NCBI GenBank assembly: GCA_023665865.1 | Contig: JAMPDC010000001.1 | Location: 1,872,662 to 1,936,661, forward strand | Direction of reading: 5' to 3' | Source of the DNA: Staphylococcus sp. | Lineage (GTDB): Bacteria > Bacteroidota > Bacteroidia > Bacteroidales > Muribaculaceae | Length of the DNA: 64,000 bases | Part shown: piece by piece, positions 44,456 through 53,453 of the stretch | How the letters are laid out: each line of letters starts with the position of its first letter | Numbering within the stretch: the stretch's first letter is position 1 | Made by a program: the position numbers and the translations under genes | Notes under the pieces: model-generated | The model's database searches: none | What the model was told of the DNA's origin: nothing | The model's input: only the letters and a program-made list of their open reading frames with translations

Positions 44456-44500
44456 ATGAACGAGATATTTTGTGAGGAAAATTTGATTTCAATCGTATGA
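44456..44500 (+). other. Leader reading frame resembling the start of the HMA gene
   Basis: Following copy C, the leader resembles that of the HMA gene: TAAACCGTGATAAAATTTTC then ATAGGGATATGAACGAGATA, against TAAACCGTGTTAAAACGTT and GGAATATGAATAAGACATT. It encodes only MNEIFCEENLISIV before a stop. It is probably the remnant of a duplicated HMA promoter region or a leader peptide. A further 41-codon frame (44497-44622) starts in an ATGA overlap with it, without recognisable features. Confidence 0.5.
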
Positions 44501-44701
44501 TAAAATTTGAATTATCAAAATGGTACGATTTATGCCTGTTTTGGCAGTGCGTTTTGATGATTCAGATTGTTATAATAGAAAATTCAAAAAACAGATTATG
44601 TAAATCTCTAAACCTTCAATGATAAATCATTAACAGATGACAATTTGAATCGCCCTTTTGATGAGAACAATTTGTCAGACTTAAATATATTAAAAAAGAG
44701 T

Positions 44702-45601
44702 ATGGATAAGAACAAGATTGAGATTCTTAAACAGAAAATAAATGATGCAGATGCCATCGTTGTCGGCACTGCCTCCGGAATGTCTGCCGCAAGCGGACTA
44801 AGGTTTTATTATCAGGATGACGATGACTACAAACAGATAGCAGGAGGTCTACGGGAAAAATATGGAGTACACAATCTCTTTGATGCCTATTATGACACCC
44901 GCCTCACCAATGAGGAGCATTGGGCATTGCTGCTGCGCACTATCAAGCACCTTTATGAGGTGAAAACAGGAGAAACATACGTTGATCTGAAGGAAATTCT
45001 TGACGGTAAGAATTATTATATAGTGACCACCAATCAGGATGCGCAGTTGTTCAGGCTTTTCCCTGCCGACAGAATTACCCGTCTACAAGGAGATTCACGC
45101 TACTTCCAGTGCAAGAGACGTTGCCACGATGCCATATACTACAATAAGGATATGGTCTATGACCTTGTAGATAAGATTGAGGGTGACCGGCTACCGGCCA
45201 AGTATATACCAAAATGTCCGAGATGCGGCGGAGAAATGGTCGATTGGGTGCGCTCGCGTGAATTCCTGCAAGGAAAGGAATATGAAAAGGAGTTTGAACG
45301 CTACATGGATTATCTGCGGGCAAACATGAACCGGAAAGTGTTGTTCCTTGAACTTGGAGTAGGCATGATGACCCCGATGTTCATCAAAGAGCCGTTCATG
45401 AACATGACATATCAGTGGCCCGATGCGTTCTATGTGACCGTCAATCCGAAACATGCGATAATACCTAAGGAAATTGCTGCTAAAAGCCTTGATATAAGCG
45501 AGGATATATCCATCGTGCTCAAAGAGGTGTTAGGCAAGCCGACAGAACATCTGAAAAAGGTTGACAAAGGTGAGATTTTTGATTCCGGTAGAGTTTATTG
45601 A
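44702..45601 (+). CDS. Sirtuin-like protein, class M (SirTM)-like, His replaced by Gln
   Basis: 299 residues from the ATG at 44702; an upstream TTG at 44645 is less likely. The Sir2 Rossmann fold has the NAD motif VVGTASGMSAASGLRF (about 20-35), TTNQDAQLF (TxNxD) and a four-Cys zinc module (CKRRC, CPRC). The segment that normally reads LHG carries Gln129 (RLQGDSRYFQC) in place of the catalytic His. The macrodomain-linked sirtuins that ADP-ribosylate proteins also have this replacement, as I recall. It therefore may be an ADP-ribosyltransferase rather than a deacetylase. No macrodomain, GcvH-like or LplA gene is present. It is followed 2 bases later by a second sirtuin-like gene and then a nicotinamidase. 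Confidence 0.78.
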   Translation: MDKNKIEILKQKINDADAIVVGTASGMSAASGLRFYYQDDDDYKQIAGGLREKYGVHNLFDAYYDTRLTNEEHWALLLRTIKHLYEVKTGETYVDLKEILDGKNYYIVTTNQDAQLFRLFPADRITRLQGDSRYFQCKRRCHDAIYYNKDMVYDLVDKIEGDRLPAKYIPKCPRCGGEMVDWVRSREFLQGKEYEKEFERYMDYLRANMNRKVLFLELGVGMMTPMFIKEPFMNMTYQWPDAFYVTVNPKHAIIPKEIAAKSLDISEDISIVLKEVLGKPTEHLKKVDKGEIFDSGRVY

Positions 45602-45603
45602 TC

Positions 45604-46281
45604 ATGACAAACGATATAAATAAAGCAAGAGGACTGATAGCCGGCGCCGATGCGCTGCTTATCGGTGCAAGCAATGGCCTTTCCATTGCCGAGGGCTACA
45701 ATATATTTGCCGATAATGATATGTTCCGCCGGGACTTCGGCGAGTTCCGGAGCCGTTTCGGTATCCGAAGTGTGCTCGACGGGCTGTTCTTCCGCTATCC
45801 GACTCCGTCTGATCGACATGACTTTCTATCCAAACTTGTCAAAGATTGGGTTACTGACTATACTCCTTCAGAAGTTATGCTGAACCTCAAAAGCATTGTC
45901 GGCGACAAGGACTATTTTATCGTGACCACCAATGGTGACACACATCTTGAGGAGTCCGGTTTCAATCCCGACAAAGTGTTTGAGCTTGAAGGTACATTCG
46001 TCCAACTTCTGGAGGGAAAGCCTATTGCAGATAAATCCGCAGAACTGAATTCATTTATTTCTAAATACTGTGGTAAGAATCTGTTGGTCCTGGAACTTGG
46101 CATAGGGAGTCGCAACCGAATGATAAAAGAACCGCTCATGCAGTTTGTGGCACAGAATCCCTCGATGTCATACATAACGCTTAATCTGCCTCATGAAATA
46201 TATATTCCCTCTCAGATCGCCGGCCGTTCGGTTGCGTTGACAGGGGATATTGCCGACACCCTCAGACAGTTGCGCCAATAA
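45604..46281 (+). CDS. Second, zinc-less sirtuin-like protein, His replaced by Glu
   Basis: 225 residues from the ATG at 45604, 2 bases after the preceding stop; the TTG at 45598 is an alternative. The Sir2-like fold has LIGASNGLSIAEGYN (NAD motif), TTNGDTHLE (TxNxD) and LVLELGIGSRNRMIKEPLM, parallel to LFLELGVGMMTPMFIKEPFM in the preceding protein. The position of the catalytic His is Glu129 (FELEGTF), and the zinc-binding cysteines are missing. It is thus a diverged paralogue. It may be a partner or regulatory subunit, or an NAD-binding protein with another activity. The tight spacing suggests a complex with the first protein. Confidence 0.7.
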   Translation: MTNDINKARGLIAGADALLIGASNGLSIAEGYNIFADNDMFRRDFGEFRSRFGIRSVLDGLFFRYPTPSDRHDFLSKLVKDWVTDYTPSEVMLNLKSIVGDKDYFIVTTNGDTHLEESGFNPDKVFELEGTFVQLLEGKPIADKSAELNSFISKYCGKNLLVLELGIGSRNRMIKEPLMQFVAQNPSMSYITLNLPHEIYIPSQIAGRSVALTGDIADTLRQLRQ

Positions 46282-46389
46282 TCGTCCGTGCTATAACATG
46301 TAAAGGGTATGGTGTAAGTTCAGACAATGCCTGAGGAACTGTGGTATAGGATTGATGAAATGATTGAAAACTTGAAAAAACAAGAAAAA

Positions 46390-46956
46390 ATGAACCGACT
46401 GTTATTGATAATCGACCCTCAGAATGATTTCATAAACGGCTCACTGCCCGTCAGTGGAGCCGAGGCAGCCATGAACAATCTCGCAGACTACATTTCCCGT
46501 AATTCCGGTAAGTATGCTCTGAAGATTGTCACGGCTGACAGACATCCGTTCTTTCACTGTTCATTCACTGATTGCGGAGGTGAGTGGCCGCGCCATTGTG
46601 TGCATGACACAGCGGGAGCAGCTGTCTGGCAACCCTTGTTCCGCCCTCTGTATGAGACGGAGGGTGCCGTTCGTTTTCTCTATAAGGGAGAGAGTGAGAA
46701 CAGGGATGAATACTCCATTTTCAAAAATCCGGAAGCCACGCGGATAATCCGCGGGTTGGTCGGGAATGAGAAGATAGGGAAGATAGACATCTGCGGACTC
46801 GCAGGCGATGTATGCGTTCTTCAGTCGCTCCGTGACGGCATGGAACTTTTCGGCGCTGAAAAATTCAATGTGCTGACAGCCTACTCGCCATCCATTGATG
46901 GAGGAGCAGCATTGATTGAGTTTATAGAAAAGCGAAAGTTGTCACGACTACCATAG
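46390..46956 (+). CDS. pncA: Nicotinamidase (isochorismatase-like hydrolase)
   Basis: 188 residues from the ATG at 46390, chosen because the A-rich stretch directly before it matches other starts here and the fold begins at MNRLLLIIDPQNDF. An ATG at 46327 would add 21 charged residues. The triad is visible as Asp9, Lys99 (YKGESENRDEYS) and Cys142 (CGLAGDVCV). Metal ligands lie in ADRHPFFHC (Asp50, His52) with a later WPRHC. It hydrolyses nicotinamide to nicotinate for NAD salvage. As the third gene after two sirtuin-like genes, it would remove the nicotinamide released by NAD-consuming enzymes, which otherwise inhibits sirtuins. Confidence 0.85.
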   Translation: MNRLLLIIDPQNDFINGSLPVSGAEAAMNNLADYISRNSGKYALKIVTADRHPFFHCSFTDCGGEWPRHCVHDTAGAAVWQPLFRPLYETEGAVRFLYKGESENRDEYSIFKNPEATRIIRGLVGNEKIGKIDICGLAGDVCVLQSLRDGMELFGAEKFNVLTAYSPSIDGGAALIEFIEKRKLSRLP

Positions 46957-46985
46957 GGATTCGCAACAGCCTGTTTGCCATAAAT

Positions 46986-48260
46986 CTACATAGTTTCCAA
47001 AGATACAGCAATTTTATCCACTCTTGTATTGTCCATATCAACCACTTCAATGCGGAAGCCATTCCATGTGATTGTATCTCCGACAGCAGCAATCCTCTGA
47101 AGATGATTCATTATCAAGCCACCGATCGTAGTGTATGATTGAGGCATATATAAGTCCTCTTTATCAAAGTACGACAGGAAATCATATATCGTGCATCTGC
47201 CGTCAATAAGCCATTCATCTCCGGATTCACGTTTCACTATCATAGGCTCTTCAATTTCGTCAGGACAATTACCCACTAGGCCATCAAGAATGTCACGCAG
47301 AGTCACCACACCGCAGAATGATCCATATTCGTCACAAACGAGGGCTGAATGTACTTTCCTTGCTTTGAACATGTCAAGAGCATCATACACACTCATGTTC
47401 TCGGGCACATAGATCCCCGGAGTCACACTGTCCGAGAGGTTGAAATTCTCGCCGTTGAGCGACAAAATCAGTTGTTTCAATGAAACAATCCCGATAATCT
47501 CAGACTTGGAAGAGTCATAGACCGGATATGATGAATGGAGTTCTTGCGAAATCATGTGCATCACTTCATCGGAAGTCATGTTTACTGACAGAGTCGCTAC
47601 GTCGCCACGAACCGTCATGATCGACTCGACCCGTAAGTCGCCGAGGACAAGGGCACGTTCCATGATATCCTGCTCGACTTCCCTGACCTCTCCGCCTTCT
47701 GTACCTTCCTTAATGAGAGATTTGATTTCCTCCTCGGTAACGGCCGAAGATTTTTTGTCAATTCTTAAAATTTTGGATATGGCGGATGTCGATATTGACA
47801 GGATCCATACCAGCGGGTAGGTGATTACAGATAATAATTTCATTCCGGGCGCGACAAGCCGGGCTATTGTGTCAGCCATATTCATGCCGATTTTCTTGGG
47901 TACAAGTTCACCGACGACGATTGACAGATAAGTTACGATCGTGACAATCACTATTTTCGACACTCCCATAGCGATGGTGGGTTTGACTCCCCATGTGATT
48001 AGCAGCGCCCCGAAATCATTTGCGATTGTCGCTCCTGAGAAAAGACCTGTCAGAATTCCGATGAGTGTTATCCCGATCTGTATTGTGGAAAGGAATCGCT
48101 CCGGTTCTTCAGCCAGTGCGAGCGCGACAGCAGCGCTCTTGTTCCCTCTTTTCGCATCAGTTGACAGTTTGGATTTTCGGGCGGAAATAAGCGCAACCTC
48201 CGACATCGAGAATATGCCGTTGAGAAGTATCAATCCACAAATAATGAGTATATCATCCAT
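46986..48260 (-). CDS. CNNM/CorC-family membrane protein (hemolysin family)
   Basis: 424 residues. A DUF21 membrane domain (about 1-190, NGIFSMSEVALISARKSKL start) is followed by two CBS domains (about 205-325) and a C-terminal CorC_HlyC domain (about 345-420, DGRCTIYDFLSYFDKEDLY). The family transports or senses Mg2+ or other divalent ions; the hemolysin name is historical. It is transcribed convergently to the nicotinamidase gene, 29 bases away, and lies 66 bases after the Ca2+ ATPase gene, so the two cation proteins may share a transcript. No clear terminator lies between it and pncA. Confidence 0.9.
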   Translation of the reverse strand: MDDILIICGLILLNGIFSMSEVALISARKSKLSTDAKRGNKSAAVALALAEEPERFLSTIQIGITLIGILTGLFSGATIANDFGALLITWGVKPTIAMGVSKIVIVTIVTYLSIVVGELVPKKIGMNMADTIARLVAPGMKLLSVITYPLVWILSISTSAISKILRIDKKSSAVTEEEIKSLIKEGTEGGEVREVEQDIMERALVLGDLRVESIMTVRGDVATLSVNMTSDEVMHMISQELHSSYPVYDSSKSEIIGIVSLKQLILSLNGENFNLSDSVTPGIYVPENMSVYDALDMFKARKVHSALVCDEYGSFCGVVTLRDILDGLVGNCPDEIEEPMIVKRESGDEWLIDGRCTIYDFLSYFDKEDLYMPQSYTTIGGLIMNHLQRIAAVGDTITWNGFRIEVVDMDNTRVDKIAVSLETM

Positions 48261-48326
48261 ATATTATACTTACATCATATAGTTTTACATTATATAACAA
48301 TGAGCATGGGCTTGATGTTGTTGATG

Positions 48327-50996
48327 TCAGTCATGTTTGTCATGCCTGTTGTTGAGCAACCTGACCGCCTCACCAAGCCAAAGAACTATGGAGGTGCCTC
48401 CGATTATTATTATCCAATCGGTAAGTTTTAACGGCTGGACACTAAAGAATTGACCGCCAACGCTCACGATCAGAATCTGTCCGACAACTATGATCAATGC
48501 GGTGAGTCCGAATCCGGAGCATCCTTTGAGATGCAGGGCTGAACGACCTGTTGAATATGCCCGCGCATTAAACATATTCCAAAATTGCAGGAAAACGAAG
48601 ATTGTGAAGAAGAGCGATAGTTCATATCCACTTAATCCTGAAGAGGGGAGTAGGGGCACATGTCCGATGTCGGTAAGGCTTGTTATATCGGCATGCTCAA
48701 AGTAATACAACAATCCGAGCAGTGACAGGAAGAATATCATACCTGTGCCGATTATATCCTTCCACATTCCCGGGGTTATTATAAATGCCGAGCGGGACCT
48801 CGGCCTGTCACGCATCACGTCAGACGATGGCGGCAATGAGGCCAGAGCCATTGCTGCGAAAGTATCCATAATCAGGTTTACCCAGAGCATTTGTGTCACT
48901 GTCAAAGGTGACTGAAAGCCCATGAATGAGCCGCACAGCACAATGAGACATGCCACCACATTGACTGTCATCTGGAAAAGGATGAAACGTTGGATGTTGC
49001 GATAGAGAGACCGTCCCCACATCACGGCCTTGCCTATCGAAGCGAAACTATTGTCGATGATTGTGATGTCGCTTGCCTCCTTTGCCACTGAAGTGCCGTC
49101 GCCCATCGAAAGTCCCACATGGGCGGCTTTCAATGCCGGAGCATCATTGGTGCCGTCGCCGGTAACTGCCACAACTTCATTGTTTTTTTGCAGAGCCTCC
49201 ACAAGTCTCTTCTTGTCCATCGGACGGGCACGGGCTATAATTTTTAACGCTCCTACCCGTGACGGAAGTTCATTGTCGGGTATCGCTTCAAATCTTTCGC
49301 CTGTGGTTATATTGTCCTCACTATCCTCTGAATCATTCCACAGTCCGATCTGACGGGCTATTTCAGTCGCTGTGCCGGGGGTGTCGCCAGTGACTATCTT
49401 TACATTGATACCGGCATCCAGTACCTCACGAATCGCATCGGGCACAGTGGCGCGTACAGGATCCGAGATGGCCACGATACCTGCCAGTGTCAGGTTTTCG
49501 GCAACCACAACTTTGTGATCTATGGCTTTTTCCTCCTCTGAAAGTTCCTGGTAAGCGAATCCGAGTGTGCGCATCGCCTGTTTCTGATAAGCTGAAAGCA
49601 GATTGTCCATCTGTTCCTGTGTCATGCCGCTATGATCGCGGCACATGGCGAATATCTTTTCCGGTGCGCCCTTGACATACAGGATTCTTTTGCCTTCGTG
49701 ATTCTTTACAACGGTTGCCATGTATTTACGCTCCGTAGCAAATGGCAATTCTTCGATAACTGTCACTTCCGAGCGCAATTTCGCATAGTCCTGACCTTTA
49801 CTGTCAAGCCACAGGATCAAAGCACCTTCAGTTGGATTGCCGAGCACTCTGGGCTTGTCGCCGGAGCGGTCGAGTTCCGCAGTTGAGTTGACGGCGATGC
49901 CTTGATATATAATCATGTCTTCACTCTGCGGGAGCAGGAAATCGGTCGCATATATCCTCATCTGGTTCTCTGTCAGAGTACCGGTCTTGTCGGTACAGAT
50001 CACCGTCGTGGCTCCCATTGTCTCACAAGCGTGCATCTTGCGCACGAGATTGTTTGACTTAAGCATACGGCGCATAGAGTAGGCGAGCGAAAGGGTGACT
50101 GCCATCGGCAGACCTTCGGGAACAGCCACCACAATCAGTGTGACAGCTATCATAAATGATTGCAACAGGTATGAGATGAATGGAATCCAATCGAAAGTGG
50201 CTCCATCGGCAAAATACATCACCGTCCGTCCGACTACGATTACGGCTGCAAGGATATAGCTGATTTTTGAAATCAATTTGCCGAGGCCATCAAGCTGTTC
50301 GTTAAGCGGAGTCTTCGTGCCATTGTCTATAGTGGCGGCAGTAAATACTTTTCCGTTCTCGGTAGCATCACCCACAGCCGTGACCCGCATGATGCCATGT
50401 CCCTCGATGACGCGTGTCCCCCGGAGCACCATGTTGGATGGAAATGTGGCTTCCGCATCAAAAAGCGAGGGGTCAACAGTCTTTGAGCACATTGGTTCAC
50501 CGGTGAGGGTAGACTCATCGACATTCATGGATATTGCTTCGAGCAGTTTGCCGTCGGCCGGAATGTCATTGCCCTGATTGAGAATCACAATGTCGCCGAC
50601 CACCACATCCTTCTTGACTATCTCAGTCACATTCCCGTCGCGGATGACCTGTACCGGTTCGTCGTCATTGACTTTGTTGAGAAGATCGAATTCCTTGTCT
50701 GCTTTTTGCTCGAAGTAAAATGAAAGTCCCGAAGCGAGAAATATTGCGATAAATATACCCACAGGCTCAATGAAAGCGTCAGCACCATGTCCGAGCCAAT
50801 ACCACTCATAAAATGATATGCCCAACGAAAGAAAACCGGCTACTATCAGGATGATAATCATCGGATCTTTGAACTTTTCAATGAATTTTTTCCACGTGGG
50901 GACTCCCGGAGGCGGGGTCATGACATTTATGCCATGCCTCATCCGGCTATCCATGACTTCCTGCTGCGAAAGTCCACTCAATTCTTTTTCGATCAT
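48327..50996 (-). CDS. Calcium-translocating P-type ATPase, PMCA type
   Basis: 889 residues of intact P2-type ATPase. Motifs in order are TGEP (actuator), VAVPEGLPMAVTLSLAYSM (M4 with the Ca-binding Glu), CDKTGTLTENQMRIY (phosphorylated Asp), GDGTNDAPALKAAHVG (hinge) and LWVNLIMDTFAAMALASLPP (M6 with Asn and Asp). Ten membrane helices can be placed. It exports Ca2+ from the cytoplasm at the expense of ATP. The N-terminal cation-ATPase segment (SGLSQQEVMDSRMRHGIN) is normal. It is unrelated to the P1B ATPase at 41-43 kb. No metal-island operator is seen upstream. Confidence 0.93.
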   Translation of the reverse strand: MIEKELSGLSQQEVMDSRMRHGINVMTPPPGVPTWKKFIEKFKDPMIIILIVAGFLSLGISFYEWYWLGHGADAFIEPVGIFIAIFLASGLSFYFEQKADKEFDLLNKVNDDEPVQVIRDGNVTEIVKKDVVVGDIVILNQGNDIPADGKLLEAISMNVDESTLTGEPMCSKTVDPSLFDAEATFPSNMVLRGTRVIEGHGIMRVTAVGDATENGKVFTAATIDNGTKTPLNEQLDGLGKLISKISYILAAVIVVGRTVMYFADGATFDWIPFISYLLQSFMIAVTLIVVAVPEGLPMAVTLSLAYSMRRMLKSNNLVRKMHACETMGATTVICTDKTGTLTENQMRIYATDFLLPQSEDMIIYQGIAVNSTAELDRSGDKPRVLGNPTEGALILWLDSKGQDYAKLRSEVTVIEELPFATERKYMATVVKNHEGKRILYVKGAPEKIFAMCRDHSGMTQEQMDNLLSAYQKQAMRTLGFAYQELSEEEKAIDHKVVVAENLTLAGIVAISDPVRATVPDAIREVLDAGINVKIVTGDTPGTATEIARQIGLWNDSEDSEDNITTGERFEAIPDNELPSRVGALKIIARARPMDKKRLVEALQKNNEVVAVTGDGTNDAPALKAAHVGLSMGDGTSVAKEASDITIIDNSFASIGKAVMWGRSLYRNIQRFILFQMTVNVVACLIVLCGSFMGFQSPLTVTQMLWVNLIMDTFAAMALASLPPSSDVMRDRPRSRSAFIITPGMWKDIIGTGMIFFLSLLGLLYYFEHADITSLTDIGHVPLLPSSGLSGYELSLFFTIFVFLQFWNMFNARAYSTGRSALHLKGCSGFGLTALIIVVGQILIVSVGGQFFSVQPLKLTDWIIIIGGTSIVLWLGEAVRLLNNRHDKHD

Positions 50997-51096
50997 ATAT
51001 CGGGCCTTATTTTATGTTTCTTAAAAATATAAAACAAACATTGCAAAGAGACTGTTTTTGTCAGGAGCGCTGATGCCGGGAGTATCGGCGAAGTCA

Positions 51097-53379
51097 TCAG
51101 GCGGAAACGGGGCGGGAGAAACTGCGGTAGTGCGACGGTTCGAGATTCAGTTTGCCGACGGCGCGCAGCATCTTGCGCAAAGACGTGACAAGTTCCTGGC
51201 TCTCCTGAAGGAGATTGAGATAAACGTATGCAACCGTCATATCGGAGGTGTCTCCGTTCTGCAAGAGGTCATAGACCTCTCTTGAGCTTCCCGAAAGAGT
51301 CTGTTTCACCGATTCGCAGCGTTTTCTGAGTGCGTCAATTTTCTCCGGGTTATTCTCATCGACAGTTCCTGCTGCATCACTGAAAATGGCGCACACTTCA
51401 TCGCGGATAGATGAAAGCGACTTATGGAAACGGACGGGCAGCGGAGTGAAATTGTTGTCGACATGCTCCTTGCACACCTCATTGATACGTCGCAGATTAT
51501 AGGTTATTGACATGGCCATGTTGTTGCTCAGGTGAAACCAGGTGCTTTTTTCCATAGCAATCTGCGGTGATGCTTTTCTGAAGCAGAGCGTAAGTTTACG
51601 CCGCTGACCTTTAAGCACATCTTTTTCAGTGACAAGGGATTTTTCAGCCGTTGATAGCAATTTCCCCTTGTCGTTGATAAATCCGTTGATTACGTCGTTG
51701 TAGACCGTAGCACCGAAAGTCAGAAACATTTTCTGCTTTTCGTTGATGTATATTCTGAGTAGTGGCCACACCTCTGAGGTATCCTCTGAGGAAAGAATCG
51801 TCTGGAACAGAGTGTCGTTAAGCACCTCCTTTTTCTTCTTGTTGAAGCGGATGTTGCTTCGGATAAGCATGGCGAGAGCGATTATGCCACCGGCTATCAT
51901 GACGGGTACTCCACCCATGTGCATCAGACAGACTACCAGTCCGGCTCCGATAAAGGCGACTCCGGCGGTAATGAACCATCCACCGATTACCGAAATGACA
52001 CCCGTGATGCGGAATACAGCGCTTTCACGCCCCCAGGCACGGTCGGCGAGAGAGGTACCCATAGCGACCATAAATGTCACAAAGGTGGTTGAGAGCGGGA
52101 GCTTCATCGAGGTACCCCACGCAATCAACATTCCGGCAAGCATGAGGTTGACAGAGCCTCTGATAAGGTCAAAGGCAGCGCCTTCTTCCGGTTGCTGCAC
52201 GGTGGTATCCATCCTCTGCGAGATCCATCGTTTGACCCGTAGCGGTGTTCTTTCGCTTATCCAGGAGAATGTGTTGATCGCAGCTCTGACCAGAGATCGC
52301 CCGATTCTTGACGACCCGAAGAGTTCATCACCTTGATTTTGCGAGCTAAGCCCAACCGTAGTCTGTGTGACCTGACGGGCTTTCTTGGATGTGGCAAGCG
52401 ACACGACCATTATCATACCTGCACCGATAAGAAAATAGAAGGGGGTACGTGCCGGCCCGTTCAGGCTGCTCATCATGAAGCCATGAAGATCTCCTCCTCC
52501 ATTTGCTGCATAGTCCTGATAGGATGCGAGCGAGGTCAGGGGTACGCCAACGAAATTCACGAGGTCGTTACCTGCAAAAGCCATGGCAAGCGAGAATGTG
52601 CCTAAAAGCACAACGACTTTAAATACATTTACTTTCAAGAAATGAAGAAGTTGCATTATGATAGAGAACCCGATGAAACATACTCCCAGAATAAGAGCTG
52701 TATTATCACTAATCCATGACTTTAGTTCAGGAGTCATTATCGTGAGGTCCTTGATCCCCTTGATAAGCATGAAATAGACGATGGCAGTTGTAGCGAGACC
52801 ACCAAACAATCCTACTTTCCATTTCATCCGGCTCTTGTATTCGAAGGTGAAAACGAGTCGTGAAAGGAATTGGACAATAGTCCCGAAGACAAACGCGATT
52901 GCGACCGACAGGAATATGCCGAGAATCACCGAGAGGGCTTTCTCGGTGTTCAGCAATTCACCGATCCCGAGTGTGTTTTCCGGCGCTGCGAGTTTGAACA
53001 GAGCTACCACAAACGTCGCACCGAGAAGCTCGAACACCATGGACACAGTCGTTGACGTAGGCATCCCCAACGAATTGAAGATGTCGAGCAGAATGATGTC
53101 TGTGACCATGACTGCCATGAAAATAGCTATGACATCGTAAAACGACAGATTCTCCGGCCGGAATATACCGTGACGGGCAATATCCATCATGCCGTTGCTC
53201 ATCGCCGCTCCGATAAACACGCCGATGGATGCTACGATCATAACCCGTTTGAATGTTGCGGCCTTTGAGCCGATAGCCGACGACAGGAAGTTGACGGCAT
53301 CATTGCTGACACCGACCGAAAGGTCGAATATAGCGAGCATAAAAAGGAATATTACTATTCCAAGAAAAATAAGATCCAT
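51097..53379 (-). CDS. PiT-family inorganic phosphate transporter with PhoU-like C-terminus
   Basis: 760 residues. The Pho-4/PiT membrane part contains GVSNDAVNFLSSAIGSKA (about 27-44) and the repeated GTSMKLPLSTTFVTFM half (about 425), with long linkers. Residues about 550-760 form a soluble helical domain (KSTWFHLSNNMAMSITYNLR) reminiscent of PhoU. It should move phosphate with Na+ or H+. It lies 74 bases downstream of the sensor kinase gene and has its own promoter-like GAATTTTG at 53402-53409, so it may be both co-transcribed with and separate from the two-component pair. The link suggests that the pair senses phosphate, but this is inference. Confidence 0.88.
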   Translation of the reverse strand: MDLIFLGIVIFLFMLAIFDLSVGVSNDAVNFLSSAIGSKAATFKRVMIVASIGVFIGAAMSNGMMDIARHGIFRPENLSFYDVIAIFMAVMVTDIILLDIFNSLGMPTSTTVSMVFELLGATFVVALFKLAAPENTLGIGELLNTEKALSVILGIFLSVAIAFVFGTIVQFLSRLVFTFEYKSRMKWKVGLFGGLATTAIVYFMLIKGIKDLTIMTPELKSWISDNTALILGVCFIGFSIIMQLLHFLKVNVFKVVVLLGTFSLAMAFAGNDLVNFVGVPLTSLASYQDYAANGGGDLHGFMMSSLNGPARTPFYFLIGAGMIMVVSLATSKKARQVTQTTVGLSSQNQGDELFGSSRIGRSLVRAAINTFSWISERTPLRVKRWISQRMDTTVQQPEEGAAFDLIRGSVNLMLAGMLIAWGTSMKLPLSTTFVTFMVAMGTSLADRAWGRESAVFRITGVISVIGGWFITAGVAFIGAGLVVCLMHMGGVPVMIAGGIIALAMLIRSNIRFNKKKKEVLNDTLFQTILSSEDTSEVWPLLRIYINEKQKMFLTFGATVYNDVINGFINDKGKLLSTAEKSLVTEKDVLKGQRRKLTLCFRKASPQIAMEKSTWFHLSNNMAMSITYNLRRINEVCKEHVDNNFTPLPVRFHKSLSSIRDEVCAIFSDAAGTVDENNPEKIDALRKRCESVKQTLSGSSREVYDLLQNGDTSDMTVAYVYLNLLQESQELVTSLRKMLRAVGKLNLEPSHYRSFSRPVSA

Positions 53380-53453
53380 ATAATGCAGTATATTGTTGGT
53401 GCAAAATTCCGCATTATATGTTGCCGAAAGATAAATTTTTTGTTGCGTTTTTG

